The notes: a model not told the origin generated them from the letters alone. DNA of 64,000 bases from Tenacibaculum dicentrarchi (GCF_900239345.1 NZ_OESZ01000034.1:124001-188000); one strand, 5' to 3'. Positions 26,222-35,148 are shown, numbered from the stretch's first letter. Program-made: numbers and translations.

Positions 26222-27352
26222 ATGCAATTCGACTTAAAAATAACAGACCCAAAAAGTAAAGCCCGCGCAGGAGTTATTACTACCGATCACGGAACAATTG
26301 AAACACCAATTTTTATGCCAGTAGGAACTGTTGGTACAGTAAAAGGTGTACATCAATCTGAACTAAAAGATGAAATAAACCCCGATATAATTTTAGGGAA
26401 TACGTACCATTTATATTTACGCCCAAAATTAAAAACTTTAGAAGCCGCAGGTGGTTTGCATAAGTTTATGAATTGGGATCGAAATATTCTAACTGATAGT
26501 GGTGGATATCAAGTATATTCATTATCTGGAAGAAGAAAAATAAATGAAGAAGGTGTAAAGTTCAAAAGCCATATTGATGGTTCAATGCACTTTTTTACAC
26601 CTGAAAATGTTATGGAAACTCAGCGTACTATTGGTGCTGATATAATCATGGCTTTTGATGAATGTACACCATATCCTTGCGATTATAACTACGCAAAACG
26701 TTCAATGCACATGACACACCGTTGGTTAACACGTTGTGTAAATCATCTAGAAAAACTACCTTTTAAATACGGGTATAAACAAGCATTTTTCCCGATTGTT
26801 CAAGGAAGTACCTATAAAGATTTAAGAAAACAATCTGCAGAATATATCGCATCCGTAGGAGCAGAAGGAAATGCCATTGGAGGATTATCAGTAGGCGAAC
26901 CAGCCGAAGAGTTATACGCAATGACCGAAGTTGTAACTGCTATTTTACCTGAAGATAAGCCTCGTTATTTAATGGGAGTTGGTACGCCAATTAATATTTT
27001 AGAAAATATCGCACTAGGTATTGATATGTTTGACTGTGTGATGCCAACACGTAACGCTCGTAATGGAATGTTATTTACTGCACATGGGTCTATCAATATT
27101 AAAAATAAAAAATGGGAAAACGATTTTTCTCCTATTGATGATATGGGAATTACCTATGTAGATACTATGTATTCTAAAGCGTATTTACGTCACTTATTTG
27201 CGGCAAAAGAAATGCTAGGAAAGCAAATTGCGTCTATTCATAATTTAGGGTTTTATCTATGGTTAACAAGAGAAGCTAGAAAGCATATTATTGCTGGCGA
27301 TTTTGTACAGTGGAAAGATAAAATGGTCAAACAAATGGATAACCGTTTATAA
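26222..27352 (+). CDS. tgt: tRNA-guanine transglycosylase
   Basis: This 376-aa enzyme exchanges guanine-34 for the preQ1 base in tRNAs with GUN anticodons during queuosine synthesis. Family motifs are clear: TPIFMPVGTVGTVKGV, ILGNTYHLYLRP, LTDSGGYQVYSL (catalytic Asp), GGLSVGEP, YLMGVGTP and DMFDCVMPTRNARNG. Oddly, the zinc-binding CxCxxC found in canonical bacterial Tgt just before YSRAYLRHL is replaced here (IDDMGITYVDTMYSKAYLRH), so the zinc site appears to be lost. The ATG at 26222 is chosen because the upstream TTG at 26213 lies inside the promoter element. It is first in an apparent operon with lptG (11-nt gap) and a DMT transporter. queE, an upstream pathway gene, lies about 3 kb away. 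Confidence 0.95.
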   Translation: MQFDLKITDPKSKARAGVITTDHGTIETPIFMPVGTVGTVKGVHQSELKDEINPDIILGNTYHLYLRPKLKTLEAAGGLHKFMNWDRNILTDSGGYQVYSLSGRRKINEEGVKFKSHIDGSMHFFTPENVMETQRTIGADIIMAFDECTPYPCDYNYAKRSMHMTHRWLTRCVNHLEKLPFKYGYKQAFFPIVQGSTYKDLRKQSAEYIASVGAEGNAIGGLSVGEPAEELYAMTEVVTAILPEDKPRYLMGVGTPINILENIALGIDMFDCVMPTRNARNGMLFTAHGSINIKNKKWENDFSPIDDMGITYVDTMYSKAYLRHLFAAKEMLGKQIASIHNLGFYLWLTREARKHIIAGDFVQWKDKMVKQMDNRL

Positions 27353-27363
27353 AATATTTTTTT

Positions 27364-28449
27364 TTGAAGATACTTGATTGGTACATATTAAAGCGTTTTT
27401 TGGCAACATTTCTATTCACCTTATTAATATTAATACCTATTGCGGTAGCTATTGATATTGCCGAGAAAATAGACAAGTTTTTACGAGAAGAAACCTTAAC
27501 ATTCGTTGAGGTTGTAAATGATTATTATGTAAATTTTATTATTTACTACGCCAATACATTTATGCCCTTGGCATTATTTATAGCGGTAATATTATTCACC
27601 TCAAAACTAGCAAACAACACCGAAATTGTCGCTATAAATGGATCGCAAGTATCTTTCACCCGATTTTTATATCCTTATTTTATAGGAGCAACAATTGTGT
27701 GTTCGGTGGCTTTACTGATGAATCATTTTTTTGTGCCATCGAGTAGTAAAACCCGAAAAAAGTTTGAAAGAACCTATTTAAAAAAGCGAAAATATTCTGA
27801 TCATACCATCAGAGAGTTTAGTTTACAGTTAAACGACAGCACGTATATTTATCTTCAAAGTTTTGATTTAAAAAGAAATACAGGCTATAATTTTACCACC
27901 GAAATTTACGATGGTATTCAGTTAAAACAGCAATTATCGGCCGATAATATTAATTGGAGTGAAAAAGACAGTACTTTTAAGCTTTATAACTGGAAGTTAA
28001 GAAAAATTTTCAAAGCCCGTGATAGTATCTTTTCAGGAAATAATGTAGATACCACCTTTGCCTTTACTCCTAAAGACTTTAACTATAAAAATGTAATGGC
28101 GCAAGAAATGCGAACGCCAGAACTAATAGCGTTTATCGAAATGTCTAAAAATAGAGGGGTTAAAAACTTAAATATGTACTTGGTTGAACTGTATAAACGT
28201 ACCAGTTTGCCAATAGCCTGTTATATTTTAACCTTAATTGCGGTAGGCTTGGCATACAAGAAAACCCGAGGAGGAATAGGGGCTAATTTAGCGTTAGGTA
28301 TTTCGTTAATGTTTCTTTATGTATTCTTTTTAAAGGTTGCAGAGGTACTAGGAGCAGTGGCAGGAGCAAATGCTTTACTAAATGTGTGGATACCAAATAT
28401 GGTTTTTGGTGCGTATTCACTTTATTTATATTTAAATGGAAGAAAATAA
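27364..28449 (+). CDS. lptG: LptG/LptF-type LPS export permease
   Basis: This 361-aa YjgP/YjgQ-family permease has the N-terminal sequence MKILDWYILKRFLATFLFTL with the first transmembrane segments, two more near residues 55-120, a central periplasmic beta-jellyroll (about 140-260) and three C-terminal transmembrane segments (SLPIACYILTLIAVGLAYKK onward). With LptB2F it extracts lipopolysaccharide from the inner membrane. The start codon is TTG; it aligns with the usual family start and no ATG lies in the first 50 codons, so TTG is probably genuine. The stop overlaps the next gene by 14 nt. LptG is preferred over LptF from the MKILDxYILKRF start, but the two are hard to separate. Confidence 0.82.
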   Translation: MKILDWYILKRFLATFLFTLLILIPIAVAIDIAEKIDKFLREETLTFVEVVNDYYVNFIIYYANTFMPLALFIAVILFTSKLANNTEIVAINGSQVSFTRFLYPYFIGATIVCSVALLMNHFFVPSSSKTRKKFERTYLKKRKYSDHTIREFSLQLNDSTYIYLQSFDLKRNTGYNFTTEIYDGIQLKQQLSADNINWSEKDSTFKLYNWKLRKIFKARDSIFSGNNVDTTFAFTPKDFNYKNVMAQEMRTPELIAFIEMSKNRGVKNLNMYLVELYKRTSLPIACYILTLIAVGLAYKKTRGGIGANLALGISLMFLYVFFLKVAEVLGAVAGANALLNVWIPNMVFGAYSLYLYLNGRK

Positions 28450-29335
28450 GTTAAAAAACTATCTTCATTTACACTTCATTGTATTTATTTGGGGTTTTAC
28501 CGCCATACTTGGTGCGTTAATTTCAATAGATTCAGTACCCTTAGTTTGGTATCGAATGTGTTTGGCAGTGGTTTTTATAGCTATTTATTTTTTTTTTCGA
28601 AAAATATCCTTTAAAGTTGATAAAAAAGGACTTTTAAAATTTGCTGTTTCAGGTGTAATTATTGCCGTTCACTGGGTTACTTTTTTTGAAGCTATAAAGG
28701 TTTCAAACGTATCGGTAGCCTTAGTAACTATGAGTACAGGCGCTTTTTTTGCAGCACTTATTGAACCCTTATTTTTTAAACGAAAAATAGCCACTCTCGA
28801 AATTGTATTAGGCTTGCTAATTATAGGCGGTTTATACCTAATTTTTAATTTTGAAAGTCAATATACCTTAGGAATTATATACGCCTTGATATCTGCTTTC
28901 TTATCGGCATTATTTGCGGTTTTAAATGGCATTTTTATCAAAAAATATGAAGCAAATATTATTTCATTTTATCAATTATTATTTGGAGCTTTAGCCATCA
29001 CTTTATATTTGATTTTTACCCAGGAATTTACTATTGATTTTTTTCAGATACCAACAAACGACTGGTTGTATTTAATACTTTTAAGTAGTATTTGTACAGC
29101 ATATGCCTTTATTGCATCGGTAAAAGTGATGAAATATATAACGCCTTATACGGTGATGTTAACCATAAATTTAGAACCTGTTTACGCTATTATTTTAGCC
29201 TTAATAATATTTGGTGAAAAAGAACAAATGAGTGCTGCTTTTTATTACGGAGCAGTGGTTATTTTACTAATTGTTTTAGCCAACGGAATTTTAAAAAACA
29301 GGAGTGAAGTAAAAAAGAAACTCACTAAAAAATAA
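28436..29335 (+). CDS. EamA/DMT-superfamily membrane transporter
   Basis: This 299-aa protein has about ten hydrophobic helices in two EamA repeats (LHFIVFIWGFTAILGALISI at the start; LGIIYALISAFLSALFAVLN at the start of the second half). FGEKEQMSAAFYYGAVVILL near the end is typical of EamA exporters. The substrate is unknown; relatives export amino acids or metabolites. The start overlaps lptG by 14 nt, so translation is likely coupled. The C-terminus is short and basic (KNRSEVKKKLTKK), consistent with a cytoplasmic tail. Confidence 0.85.
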   Translation: MEENKLKNYLHLHFIVFIWGFTAILGALISIDSVPLVWYRMCLAVVFIAIYFFFRKISFKVDKKGLLKFAVSGVIIAVHWVTFFEAIKVSNVSVALVTMSTGAFFAALIEPLFFKRKIATLEIVLGLLIIGGLYLIFNFESQYTLGIIYALISAFLSALFAVLNGIFIKKYEANIISFYQLLFGALAITLYLIFTQEFTIDFFQIPTNDWLYLILLSSICTAYAFIASVKVMKYITPYTVMLTINLEPVYAIILALIIFGEKEQMSAAFYYGAVVILLIVLANGILKNRSEVKKKLTKK

Positions 29336-29378
29336 TCTTTTTAAAAAAAGTAAAAAGCTAAAAATTACAATTTTTTAG

Positions 29379-29386
29379 TATGTTTG
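29379..29386 (+). promoter_or_regulatory. Predicted -7 element (TATGTTTG) of accA
   Basis: It matches TAnnTTTG and ends 39 nt before the accA ATG. It contains the TTG at 29384 that would otherwise look like an upstream start. Confidence 0.5.
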
Positions 29387-29425
29387 CTTTTACAAACAAC
29401 AAAAAATATAATCAAACTATATATA

Positions 29426-30382
29426 ATGGAATATTTAGATTTTGAACTACCTATAAAAGAACTAGAAGATCAGTTAGCAAAATGTATTGCTTTAGGAGAA
29501 GAAAGCGATGTTGATGTTACAGAAACTTCTCAGAAAATTGAATTAAAGTTAGCGAAAGCTAAAAAAGAAATATACAAAAATATAACCCCTTGGCAGCGTG
29601 TACAATTATCACGCCATCCTAATCGTCCTTATACCTTAGACTATATTAAGGCTATTTGTGGCGATACTTTTATGGAATTACACGGTGACCGTAATGTTAA
29701 AGATGATAAAGCGATGATTGGTGGTTTAGGTAAAATAGGCGATCAGTCGTTTATGTTTATTGGTCAGCAAAAAGGATATAACACCAAAACACGTCAGTAT
29801 CGTAATTTTGGTATGGCAAACCCTGAAGGATATCGTAAAGCGTTGCGTTTAATGAAAATGGCAGAGAAATTTGGTATTCCTGTAGTTACTTTAGTAGATA
29901 CTCCAGGAGCATATCCTGGTTTAGAAGCTGAAGAACGTGGACAAGGAGAGGCAATTGCTCGTAATATTTTAGAAATGACCCGTTTAAAAGTACCTGTTAT
30001 TACCATTGTTATTGGTGAAGGAGCCTCAGGAGGTGCCGTAGGTATTGGTGTAGGAAATAGGGTTTATATGATGGAAAATACTTGGTACACGGTAATTTCA
30101 CCAGAATCATGTTCTTCTATTTTATGGCGTAGTTGGGAGTATAAGCAAAAAGCTGCCGAAGCGTTAAAGTTAACAGGAGAAGACATGAAGCGATTAGAAT
30201 TAATCGACGGAATTATTGAAGAACCATTAGGAGGAGCACACGCAAATAGAGAAGGTACTTTTAAAGCTGTACAAGCACAAATAGTAAGTGCTTTTGATGA
30301 ATTAAAAGATTTAAGCGAAGCAGAATTAATTACCCAACGTATGGAAAAATACGAAGATATGGGAGTTTATAATGAGAAATAA
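29426..30382 (+). CDS. accA: Acetyl-CoA carboxylase carboxyltransferase subunit alpha
   Basis: This 318-aa AccA joins AccD to transfer the carboxyl group from biotin to acetyl-CoA, the first step of fatty-acid synthesis. It has the N-terminal helical region ([20 protein letters not shown]) and the crotonase-fold core with [59 protein letters not shown] and [15 protein letters not shown]. The length is normal for the family (about 317-320). The ATG at 29426 is selected over an upstream TTG because it gives the standard N-terminus. It appears monocistronic, with its own promoter element and a shared terminator. Confidence 0.97.
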   Translation: MEYLDFELPIKELEDQLAKCIALGEESDVDVTETSQKIELKLAKAKKEIYKNITPWQRVQLSRHPNRPYTLDYIKAICGDTFMELHGDRNVKDDKAMIGGLGKIGDQSFMFIGQQKGYNTKTRQYRNFGMANPEGYRKALRLMKMAEKFGIPVVTLVDTPGAYPGLEAEERGQGEAIARNILEMTRLKVPVITIVIGEGASGGAVGIGVGNRVYMMENTWYTVISPESCSSILWRSWEYKQKAAEALKLTGEDMKRLELIDGIIEEPLGGAHANREGTFKAVQAQIVSAFDELKDLSEAELITQRMEKYEDMGVYNEK

Positions 30383-30408
30383 AAATCTGTTTTTTAGTTA
30401 TTATAATA

Positions 30409-30440
30409 AAAAAGCAACCTATTAAGGTTGCTTTTTTTAT
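30409..30440. terminator. Bidirectional terminator between accA and queE
   Basis: The stem AAAGCAACCT / AGGTTGCTTT with loop ATTA (30411-30434) is flanked by T-runs on both strands, serving convergent accA (+) and queE (-). Confidence 0.88.
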
Positions 30441-30456
30441 TGTTTTTATTAATTAT

Positions 30457-31089
30457 TTAAGGAATGTTTAAAAATTTATGCGTTTGTAACGAAATACGCC
30501 ATTTTGGATTTTTCATTACATAATCAATAATTAACGGAGTCATTGCTTCTTTTTTACTCCATTCAGGCTGTAAAAATAATTGGCATTTTTTTCCAACCTT
30601 ATCAGCTTGTTCTTCCGCAAATTTAAAATCATTCTTATTATGAATAATCATTTTTAACTCATCGGCTTCTTTGTAGCATTGTTTTGTAGGTAATTTTGTT
30701 TTTTTAGGAGATAAGCAAAACCAATCCCAAACCCCCGAAAAAGCATAGGCTCCTGAGGTTTCGATATGTGTTTTCATGCCCTGATCCTGTAGTTGTTTTG
30801 TAATATAATCTAAACTCCACATTAAAGGCTCACCACCAGTAATTACTACGGTTTTAGCTAGTTTTTTAGCGTTTGAAACAATAATATCGGTTTTGGTTGG
30901 CGGATGCAAATTAGCATCCCAACTTTCTTTAACGTCGCACCAGTGGCAACCCACATCACAACCTCCGATTCTAATAAAATAAGCCGCAGTACCTGTGTGC
31001 GATCCTTCTCCTTGAATAGTATAAAATTCCTCCATTAATGGAAGCATTTGTCCTTTATCAATTAACTCTTGTACTTCTTTTTTCAACAT
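30457..31089 (-). CDS. queE: 7-carboxy-7-deazaguanine synthase
   Basis: This 210-aa radical-SAM enzyme converts 6-carboxytetrahydropterin to 7-carboxy-7-deazaguanine in preQ0/queuosine synthesis. It shows EEFYTIQGEGSHTGTAAYFI, the [4Fe-4S] motif C44-x3-C48-x2-C51 (GGCDVGCHWCDVKESW), and VVITGGEPLMW with the SAM-binding GGE. The C-terminal region (QTHKFLNIP) is standard. The small size fits the family. It supplies the pathway that Tgt, encoded about 3 kb away, completes. It is divergent from the following lipoprotein gene and convergent with accA. Confidence 0.95.
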   Translation of the reverse strand: MLKKEVQELIDKGQMLPLMEEFYTIQGEGSHTGTAAYFIRIGGCDVGCHWCDVKESWDANLHPPTKTDIIVSNAKKLAKTVVITGGEPLMWSLDYITKQLQDQGMKTHIETSGAYAFSGVWDWFCLSPKKTKLPTKQCYKEADELKMIIHNKNDFKFAEEQADKVGKKCQLFLQPEWSKKEAMTPLIIDYVMKNPKWRISLQTHKFLNIP

Positions 31090-31096
31090 AAGGATG

Positions 31097-31104
31097 CAAA
31101 GATA
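31097..31104 (-). promoter_or_regulatory. Predicted -7 element (TATCTTTG) of queE
   Basis: On the minus strand TATCTTTG is followed by CATCCTT and then the queE ATG, a gap of 7 nt. This predicts a leaderless or near-leaderless transcript, as for tgt. Confidence 0.55.
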
Positions 31105-31208
31105 GTTAACATTAAAATTTTATGGATCATTTTTGTTACTTTTACGTTATTTATCAATAAAAAAATAAGGAAACCTAACTTTTAACTTTAAAAATTAACA
31201 AAAACTAG

Positions 31209-31769
31209 ATGAAAAGTATAATCAAACCATTAATAATCGCTTTAATATCAGTAATATTTATACAGTGCGAAAATAATAAATATGATATTTCTAAAGGAAA
31301 AGTAGGTGAATTAACCACCAAAACAACCATGAAAGAGGTAGATGAAATTTTTAAAAATGATTCTATCGTAAAAGTTTTAAGCGAAGGAGCAAAGGGAAGC
31401 GACTTTTTTCAAGAAGATGATAAATATTTAATTTTTGAAAAAGGCGGGAAGCATTTATTAACAATTGTACCAAAAGAACAGTTAGATTCAGTATCAACAA
31501 TTAAAAGTATTGAGGTTTTTGATAAACGATTTAAAACCGCTACTGACCTAAATGTAAATTCATCTTTTCAAGAAATTAATGCAAATAATACTATTAGTAA
31601 AGTAGAATCTTCATTTTTATCAGTAACCTTATTTATTGATGATTTAAACGCTACAATTTCTTTAGATAAGGAAGATTTAGGTTTAAAAGATTTTAGTACT
31701 CAAAAAGTAAGTATTGAACAAATACCTGATTTAGCAAAAATTAAATCATTTACAATCTGGTTTAATTAA
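31209..31769 (+). CDS. Hypothetical small lipoprotein
   Basis: This 186-aa protein has an N-terminal hydrophobic segment ending in a possible lipobox Cys (MKSIIKPLIIALISVIFIQC), so a periplasmic or membrane-anchored lipoprotein is likely. The mature part is charged, with a beta-rich pattern (EDDKYLIFEKGGKHLLTIVP; IKSIEVFDKRF; ISKVESSFLSVTLFIDDLNA). I do not recognise the family. It stands alone between the divergent queE and the convergent ZIP transporter gene, with its own terminator. Confidence 0.8.
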   Translation: MKSIIKPLIIALISVIFIQCENNKYDISKGKVGELTTKTTMKEVDEIFKNDSIVKVLSEGAKGSDFFQEDDKYLIFEKGGKHLLTIVPKEQLDSVSTIKSIEVFDKRFKTATDLNVNSSFQEINANNTISKVESSFLSVTLFIDDLNATISLDKEDLGLKDFSTQKVSIEQIPDLAKIKSFTIWFN

Positions 31770-31776
31770 AAACATA

Positions 31777-31815
31777 AAAAGTAGAGATGCGATTTATCGC
31801 ATCTCTACTTTTATA
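31777..31815. terminator. Bidirectional terminator between lipoprotein gene and ZIP transporter gene
   Basis: The stem AAAAGTAGAGATGCGA / TCGCATCTCTACTTTT with loop TTTA is a 16-bp perfect hairpin flanked by A and T runs. Confidence 0.9.
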
Positions 31816-31828
31816 TATGAAATCAGAA

Positions 31829-32506
31829 TTAAAGTGTAAAAATAGTAAGTAAAACACCTAAAATAATTGCTGTAAATTTCTTTATGTTAAATTTATGATT
31901 CTCAGAACTTTCAAAAAGTATGATAGTTGAAATATGAAGAAAAACCCCAATAATTAAAGCGGTAATTTCTGTGTGATAATCGCTAAAAATAGCTACTTTA
32001 TCAGAAACTAAAACACCTAAAGGGCTCATAAAAGCAAAAATACTTAAAAAGAAAATAATTGTTTTTTTACTATAATTTGTTTGTAATAAAAAAGTTGTTA
32101 AAACAATAGCAATCGGAATTTTATGTACAATAATTGCCCCAAGTAAATTATCGCCAGCATGATGTATCGGCAAACCTTCCGAAAATGCGTGAATACATAA
32201 ACTAATAAACAACAACCACGGAAATTGTGATTTATCGGAATGTACATGAATATGCCCATGTTCTGCTCCTTTTGAAAAAGATTCCAATATCGATTGAATA
32301 ACAATTCCAACCAAAATTAAAATTCCAATTTTTTTAGCGTTGTGCGTGTGCATATAAACCTCGGGAAGTAAATGTAAAATAGTTACCGATAATAAATAAG
32401 CACCACTAAAGGCAAGTAATAATCGAACGTGTTTATTGTTTGGTTTTAATATTAAAACGAGTAAAGCGCCAATTAAAACGGCAATAATTAATAATATATA
32501 ACTCAT
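31829..32506 (-). CDS. ZIP-family metal transporter
   Basis: This 225-aa inner-membrane protein has about seven to eight hydrophobic helices. A His-rich loop (EHGHIHVHSD) lies between the third and fourth helices, and ZIP transport-site motifs follow: HAFSEGLPIHHAG (helix 4) and IIVHKIPIAIVL (helix 5). In helix 5 the canonical HEIPHE is HKIPIA, so one metal ligand is changed. It probably transports zinc or another divalent metal. The ATG at 32506 lies 1 nt after the stop of the upstream methyltransferase; a TTG at 32518 would add four residues and overlap it. The two genes form an operon on the minus strand. Confidence 0.85.
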   Translation of the reverse strand: MSYILLIIAVLIGALLVLILKPNNKHVRLLLAFSGAYLLSVTILHLLPEVYMHTHNAKKIGILILVGIVIQSILESFSKGAEHGHIHVHSDKSQFPWLLFISLCIHAFSEGLPIHHAGDNLLGAIIVHKIPIAIVLTTFLLQTNYSKKTIIFFLSIFAFMSPLGVLVSDKVAIFSDYHTEITALIIGVFLHISTIILFESSENHKFNIKKFTAIILGVLLTIFTL

Positions 32507-32507
32507 G

Positions 32508-33233
32508 CTATTCTCCAATCAAAATTAATCTATCCGAAGTGTTTTTATCAAATTTATTTAAAGCATAATCACCAAAAACATGCTTTAATTTTAAGCCAGC
32601 TTCTTTAAAATACAGTTCCATTTTATCAAGGGTTAAAAATTTTACCTGCTCGGTGTAGTGGTGTTGTTTTTTATCAGCAATAAAAGAAATATGTTTTAAA
32701 ATAAAACCATCTTTAATTTCTCTTTTAATATTGAATTCAATGCCATCAATGGTTTTTACCTCTGCACTAACCAATGATTTTTTTACTTTTTCAACATTTA
32801 AAAAGTCTAAAACGAATACACCTTGCTTCTTTAAGCCATTTTTAACACTTTTTAAAATAGCAATATCTTGCATGTCGTCATCAAAATAGCCAAAACTGGT
32901 AAATAAATTAAAAATAGCGTCGTATTTGTGTTCTAGAGTATCACGCATATCCCAAACTTCAAAATTGAGTGTTTCATTTTCAAACTGTTTGGCGTATTCA
33001 ATACTATTTTTACTTAAATCACCACCTGTTACTTTGTAATTAAGCGAGTTTAAATAAACCGAATGTCGTCCTTTACCACAAGCTAAATCAGCAATATGGC
33101 TTGTTTTAGGGAGTTGTAAAAATGTTGTTATATTGCGCATAAAAAACTGTGCATCGGCATCGTTTCTGTGCTTGTATAATGTGTGATAATAAGTTGTGTC
33201 GAACCAAGAAGTAAACCAGTCTGTTGTTTTCAT
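32508..33233 (-). CDS. Class I SAM-dependent methyltransferase
   Basis: This 241-aa protein has a Rossmann SAM-binding motif I (HIADLACGKGRHSVYLNSL), an acidic motif II region (YKVTGGDLSKNSIEYAKQF) and YDAIFNLFTSFGYFDDD, the pattern of small-molecule class I methyltransferases. The substrate cannot be read from sequence. It is followed with a 1-nt gap by the ZIP transporter gene. A TATTTTTG element lies 14 nt upstream on the minus strand. Confidence 0.88.
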   Translation of the reverse strand: MKTTDWFTSWFDTTYYHTLYKHRNDADAQFFMRNITTFLQLPKTSHIADLACGKGRHSVYLNSLNYKVTGGDLSKNSIEYAKQFENETLNFEVWDMRDTLEHKYDAIFNLFTSFGYFDDDMQDIAILKSVKNGLKKQGVFVLDFLNVEKVKKSLVSAEVKTIDGIEFNIKREIKDGFILKHISFIADKKQHHYTEQVKFLTLDKMELYFKEAGLKLKHVFGDYALNKFDKNTSDRLILIGE

Positions 33234-33247
33234 AAGTATAAAGTCTG

Positions 33248-33255
33248 CAAAAATA
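33248..33255 (-). promoter_or_regulatory. Predicted -7 element (TATTTTTG) of the methyltransferase-ZIP operon
   Basis: The TAnnTTTG match on the minus strand ends 14 nt before the ATG at 33233. Confidence 0.5.
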
Positions 33256-33317
33256 CATAAATCTTATGTTTTTTAGATTGAAACAAGAAAAGATTCCTAT
33301 CAACCCAAAATTAGCTG

Positions 33318-33325
33318 TACTTTTG
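33318..33325 (+). promoter_or_regulatory. Predicted -7 element (TACTTTTG) of the rlmL-like gene
   Basis: The TAnnTTTG match ends 20 nt before the ATG at 33346. Confidence 0.5.
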
Positions 33326-33345
33326 TACCGAAATTTTACAATTAT

Positions 33346-34524
33346 ATGGAGAAAGATTTTAAAATGACTGCCGTTACAATGGCAGGTTTAGAAGGTGTAC
33401 TAGCAGATGAACTAAGAAAGCTTGGTGCCCAAGACGTTAAAGAAGGAATACGTAATGTTTCTTTTAAAGGAGACACAGGGTTTATGTACAAAGCAAATAT
33501 TGCGTTGCGTACAGCAATTCGTATTTTAAAACCAATTAAAAAAAGTAAAATTTTTGATGAGGAAGATTTATACGAGGCAATTCAGCGTGTAAAATGGGAT
33601 AAATATATTGATGTTGATGGAACTTTTGCTATTGGAGCAGTTGTAAATTCTAGGAATTTTACAACAAATTCACATTATATTAGTTTAAAATCGAAAGATG
33701 CGATTGCTGATTATTTTGTGAATAAATATAAAAAGCGTCCGAATGTAGATTTAAAACATCCTGATGTTAAAATTCACATACATATTCATAACGAATGGTT
33801 AACAATTTCGTTAGATTCTTCTGGTGATTCATTACACAAAAGAGGATATAGAAGTGCTACCAATATTGCGCCAATAAACGAGGTTTTAGCAGCAGGATTA
33901 GTATTGTTATCGGGGTATAAAGGTGATGAAAACTTTATTGACCCAATGTGTGGTTCGGGGACTATTTTAATTGAAGCAGCAATGATTGCTAATAACATTC
34001 CTGCAAATATTAATCGTAAGCATTTTGCTTTTGAAAACTGGAAAGATTACGATGAAGATTTATATTTTGTAATTCAAGATGCTTTGTTGAAGAAAATTAC
34101 AAGTTCTCATTTTAAAATAATGGGGTTTGACAAAGCACCTTCAGCAGTTACCAAAGCAAAACAGAACGTTATTAATGCCAATTTAGAAGAATTTATAGGA
34201 ATTCACCACGTAAACTTTTTCAATTCTAAGAAAGAGGTATTTGGAAACACTACTATTTTATTTAATCCTCCTTATGGAGAACGTTTAAATATTGATACAG
34301 AGGAGTTTTATAAGAAAATTGGAGATACTTTAAAGCATAATTATCCAGGCTCAATGGCATGGTTAATTACTTCAGATATACAAGCATTAAAACATGTTGG
34401 TTTACGAACTTCAAAAAGAATACCGCTTAAAAATGCCGATTTAGATTGTCGTTTTGTAAAGTACGAACTTTATGAAGGAAGTAAAAGAATTAAAAATGAT
34501 TTTGATTCTGAAAGAGAAGCTTAA
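33346..34524 (+). CDS. THUMP-domain rRNA (guanine-N2)-methyltransferase, RlmL-like
   Basis: This 392-aa protein has a THUMP RNA-binding domain (about residues 45-155) followed by a UPF0020 methyltransferase domain with motif I (FIDPMCGSGTILIEAAMIAN) and the N2-guanine NPPY motif (LFNPPYGERLNID). It matches the N-terminal (RlmL, G2445) half of E. coli RlmKL and lacks the RlmK half, as in other Bacteroidetes. Target G2445 of 23S rRNA is inferred. It has its own promoter and shares a terminator with the convergent oxidoreductase gene. Confidence 0.9.
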   Translation: MEKDFKMTAVTMAGLEGVLADELRKLGAQDVKEGIRNVSFKGDTGFMYKANIALRTAIRILKPIKKSKIFDEEDLYEAIQRVKWDKYIDVDGTFAIGAVVNSRNFTTNSHYISLKSKDAIADYFVNKYKKRPNVDLKHPDVKIHIHIHNEWLTISLDSSGDSLHKRGYRSATNIAPINEVLAAGLVLLSGYKGDENFIDPMCGSGTILIEAAMIANNIPANINRKHFAFENWKDYDEDLYFVIQDALLKKITSSHFKIMGFDKAPSAVTKAKQNVINANLEEFIGIHHVNFFNSKKEVFGNTTILFNPPYGERLNIDTEEFYKKIGDTLKHNYPGSMAWLITSDIQALKHVGLRTSKRIPLKNADLDCRFVKYELYEGSKRIKNDFDSEREA

Positions 34525-34540
34525 TATTATATAATAAATA

Positions 34541-34572
34541 AAATCCGAAGTAATTTTACTTCGGATTTTTTA
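34541..34572. terminator. Bidirectional terminator
   Basis: The stem AAATCCGAAGTA / TACTTCGGATTT with loop ATTT (34541-34568) and flanking T/A runs lies between convergent genes. Confidence 0.9.
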
Positions 34573-35148
34573 TTTTAGATTTTCACCTAACAGGGTTATT
34601 TTTTCTAGCCATTTTTTTCTAAACGAAATACTTGCATTTTTAATGGGTGAAATATAGGTTATTTTAACAGGGCTAATACCACAAAATTCTAAAGTTCCTT
34701 TTTTAAATTGACGTAGTGCAGGGCTTTTCATCACTAAAAAATCATACCATCGAGGCGTATCGGTTGTAATAATTATTCTTGCCGATTTTCCTTTTAACAA
34801 TTTTTCAGGAAATGGTTTTCCTTCTATAGGTTGATAGGTAATACCAGGCAAAAATGTACGGTCAATAAATCCTTTCATAATAGCAGGAGCGCCTTGCCAC
34901 CACATCGGGAATATCCATACGATATGGCTTGCTTTTTTTATTTTATCAATAGCGATTAATAAATCGGGCTCTAGTTCGGTTCTTTTACGATATCCAAAGG
35001 CTAAATTCGGGTTAAAATCTAAATCTGCAATATTAATTTGAGATAAAACCGCCGTTTTTTTACTAGCACCTTTTAAATAAGCTTCGGATAATGCGTAATT
35101 ATAACTCTGTTTATCTGGGTGTCCGTTAATAATTAAAACATGTTTCAT
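34570..35148 (-). CDS. NAD(P)H-dependent oxidoreductase, flavodoxin-like fold (NQO1/MdaB type)
   Basis: This 192-aa protein starts MKHVLIINGHPDKQSYNYAL, the FMN/FAD-binding loop of flavodoxin_2-type quinone reductases. It has HIVWIFPMWWQGAPAIMKGF (family signature P.WW...PA.lKG..DR.f.pG) and ARIIITTDTPRWYD. It probably reduces quinones or xenobiotic electrophiles in the cytoplasm with a bound flavin. It is monocistronic, and the 91-nt upstream gap shows no clear promoter match. Confidence 0.9.
   Translation of the reverse strand: MKHVLIINGHPDKQSYNYALSEAYLKGASKKTAVLSQINIADLDFNPNLAFGYRKRTELEPDLLIAIDKIKKASHIVWIFPMWWQGAPAIMKGFIDRTFLPGITYQPIEGKPFPEKLLKGKSARIIITTDTPRWYDFLVMKSPALRQFKKGTLEFCGISPVKITYISPIKNASISFRKKWLEKITLLGENLK

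Noticed and set aside
29384..29386. TTG at 29384 as start of accA
   Set aside because: It lies in the TATGTTTG promoter element; ATG at 29426 gives the normal AccA start and length.
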